Below are positions 5,528 to 6,478 of a stretch of 6,478 bases of DNA, piece after piece. The position numbers and the translations under genes were made by a program. Position 1 is the stretch's first letter. Every line of letters begins with the position of its first letter. The notes beneath the pieces were generated by a model. That model was given only the letters and a program-made list of their open reading frames with translations, made no database searches and was not told where the DNA came from. This DNA comes from Flavipsychrobacter sp. (GTDB lineage: Bacteria; Bacteroidota; Bacteroidia; Chitinophagales; Chitinophagaceae): the NCBI GenBank assembly GCA_021156265.1, contig JAJNBR010000167.1:1-6478 (forward strand), given 5' to 3'.

Positions 5528-6379
5528 TTATTGAGATGGACGGTAAACGTTTGAGCTGCCGTCTACTACTATGAATTTCTGCCTGTAGGCATTTCTCGGA
5601 TTTTGATAGAAAGGGATAGTCCGGCTATCGATATATATATTCTCCAGCGGGCGGATATCGGACAATCCGTTGGTAAGACGGATTACCCCGCAGAAAGCTG
5701 CATCCAGCTCCTGTAGTTTGGTGCAACCTGCTATCGACTCCGGAATTTCTTTTATCCTGTTGCGGCCTATATACAGGAAGCGTAACGAGCGCAAATTGCC
5801 GATGTTGTTCGGCAAAGCTTCGATCATGTTGGTGCCTACATCGAGAATTTCCAATTTCGTCAGGTCAGCGACCTCATCGGGCAGCAGTGTGAGATCATTG
5901 AATGACAGCCGGAGTATCTCGAGTTTCGATAGCTTGCCGATAGATGCCGGTACGCTGGTAAGATCATTACCCGATGCGCTCAGCTCTTGCAGGTTGTGCA
6001 GGTTGCCGATACTCTCCGGCAGCGTAGTGAGCTTGTTGTAGCTAACGGAAAGTTCTTCCAGGTTTTCCAGTTTCCCAATTTCCTCAGGAACCGATTCGAG
6101 TTTGTTGCGCAGCAGTATAAGTTTCTTCAGGTTTTTGCACCGGAACAGCGAGGGAGGCAAAGACGAAATGCCGTTATTGCTCAAAATAAGCTCCTCGAGG
6201 TGCGGAAATTTATCGAGTATGTCGGGTATCGCATCATCGCTGGCAAAGCGGATCTTGATAACCCGTACCTGGTTTTTATCGCGCAGAGCTTCGTCCCAGT
6301 TATGGTATACGCCGTAGGCCCGGGCGCCTGCGCAGCAAAGCACCAGCATGGCGATGGACAGGAATAGTTTTTGAAACAT
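5528..6379 (-). CDS. Exported leucine-rich-repeat protein
   Basis: The 283-residue product begins with a signal peptide (about 1-21, MFQKLFLSIAMLVLCCAGAR ending ARA before Tyr22). The ARA end suggests signal peptidase I cleavage; Cys15 and Cys16 do not sit in a good lipobox. A short lead-in, NWDEALRDKNQVRVIKIRF (27-45), resembles the cap of Bacteroidota LRR proteins. Then come eight leucine-rich repeats of exactly 23 residues, starting at 61, 84, 107, 130, 153, 176, 199 and 222, with a partial ninth at 245. The pattern is LxxLxLxxNxLxxLPxxIGxLxx. Repeat 8 is degenerate, with Cys230 at the Asn position. A tail of about 28 residues rich in Tyr, Arg and Asn follows. LRR solenoids bind proteins or glycans; no catalytic domain is present and no partner is evident nearby. 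It is convergent with the SGNH lipoprotein gene. The start was chosen because it supplies the signal peptide; no Shine-Dalgarno sequence is seen. Confidence 0.88.
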   Translation of the reverse strand: MFQKLFLSIAMLVLCCAGARAYGVYHNWDEALRDKNQVRVIKIRFASDDAIPDILDKFPHLEELILSNNGISSLPPSLFRCKNLKKLILLRNKLESVPEEIGKLENLEELSVSYNKLTTLPESIGNLHNLQELSASGNDLTSVPASIGKLSKLEILRLSFNDLTLLPDEVADLTKLEILDVGTNMIEALPNNIGNLRSLRFLYIGRNRIKEIPESIAGCTKLQELDAAFCGVIRLTNGLSDIRPLENIYIDSRTIPFYQNPRNAYRQKFIVVDGSSNVYRPSQ

Positions 6380-6454
6380 GGCTGGCGAGGTTGATTCCCT
6401 ATAAATTTACGAAATAGTTGCATGTGAACTGTCACCCTAAAGTAGGTATTAACA

Positions 6455-6478
6455 TAAATGAAAAAGGCCGGCATAACG
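6455..6478. terminator. Possible left half of a terminator hairpin cut by the window edge
   Basis: TAAATGAAAAAGGCCGGC (6455-6472) closely mirrors the left arm of the palindrome at 5473-5514 (AAAATGAAAAGGGCCTGC): an A-rich lead followed by a GC block. If CCGGCC and a T-run follow beyond 6478, this is another intrinsic terminator, perhaps of a convergent gene to the right. The right arm is not in the window. The alternative is a plus-strand gene start (ATG at 6458, MKKAGIT). Confidence 0.35.

Noticed and set aside
5670..6367. Plus-strand open frames opposite the LRR gene (123 and 126 codons)
   Set aside because: They are antisense to a clear LRR coding region with a signal peptide and regular repeats; their translations show no family features.
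6424..6435. GTGA-ACTG-TCAC inverted repeat upstream of the LRR gene, resembling a CRP-type site
   Set aside because: The arms are only 4 bases and the spacer is 4, not the 6 typical of CRP/FNR sites; chance occurrence is likely.
6458..6478. Possible plus-strand gene start ATG AAA AAG GCC GGC (MKKAGIT)
   Set aside because: Only seven codons are visible and the string fits better as the left arm of a terminator like that at 5473-5514; undecidable without flanking sequence.

Overview
The window looks like chromosomal DNA of a Bacteroidota bacterium, most likely of the Chitinophagaceae or a close relative. Three things point there. The gene families fit: an M3 oligoendopeptidase with a Bacteroidota-type N-terminus, and an OmpP1/FadL porin followed by an SGNH/GDSL lipoprotein. 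Starts mostly lack a Shine-Dalgarno sequence. A clean TAnnTTTG (-7 type) promoter element lies upstream of radA. This assignment comes from recognition by eye, not from a search.

Layout. Positions 1-377 (minus) hold the N-terminal 125 codons of an M3-family oligoendopeptidase cut by the left edge. Positions 378-758 are a divergent, very AT-rich intergenic region (34 G/C in 200 bases over 421-620). It carries overlapping inverted repeats, one or two candidate promoters and, just before radA, an intrinsic-terminator-like hairpin inside the presumed 5' leader. Positions 759-2129 (plus) encode the recombination ATPase RadA/Sms. After a 2-base gap, 2132-2827 (plus) encodes a ComF-family phosphoribosyltransferase-like protein. 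After 91 bases, a second plus-strand pair follows: an OmpP1/FadL-type outer membrane transport protein (2919-4151) and, 22 bases on, a secreted SGNH/GDSL-fold lipoprotein (4174-5460). A 42-base perfect palindrome (5473-5514) separates this pair from a convergent minus-strand gene (5528-6379) for an exported leucine-rich-repeat protein. The last ~100 bases are the LRR gene's upstream region, ending in what may be half of another terminator.

How the genes relate. radA and comF form a tightly spaced pair; both families are tied to homologous recombination or natural transformation in other bacteria. The porin and lipoprotein look like an envelope unit in which an esterase could release a hydrophobic ligand for the channel. 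However, the lipoprotein has Ala (residue 42) where SGNH enzymes carry the catalytic Ser, so it may be a binding pseudoenzyme. The LRR protein is probably periplasmic or surface-exposed and has no assigned partner here.

The window is mostly ordinary core genome. The two observations most worth following are the missing SGNH nucleophile and the promoter-plus-terminator leader before radA. I see no mobile element, CRISPR array, tRNA or rRNA.
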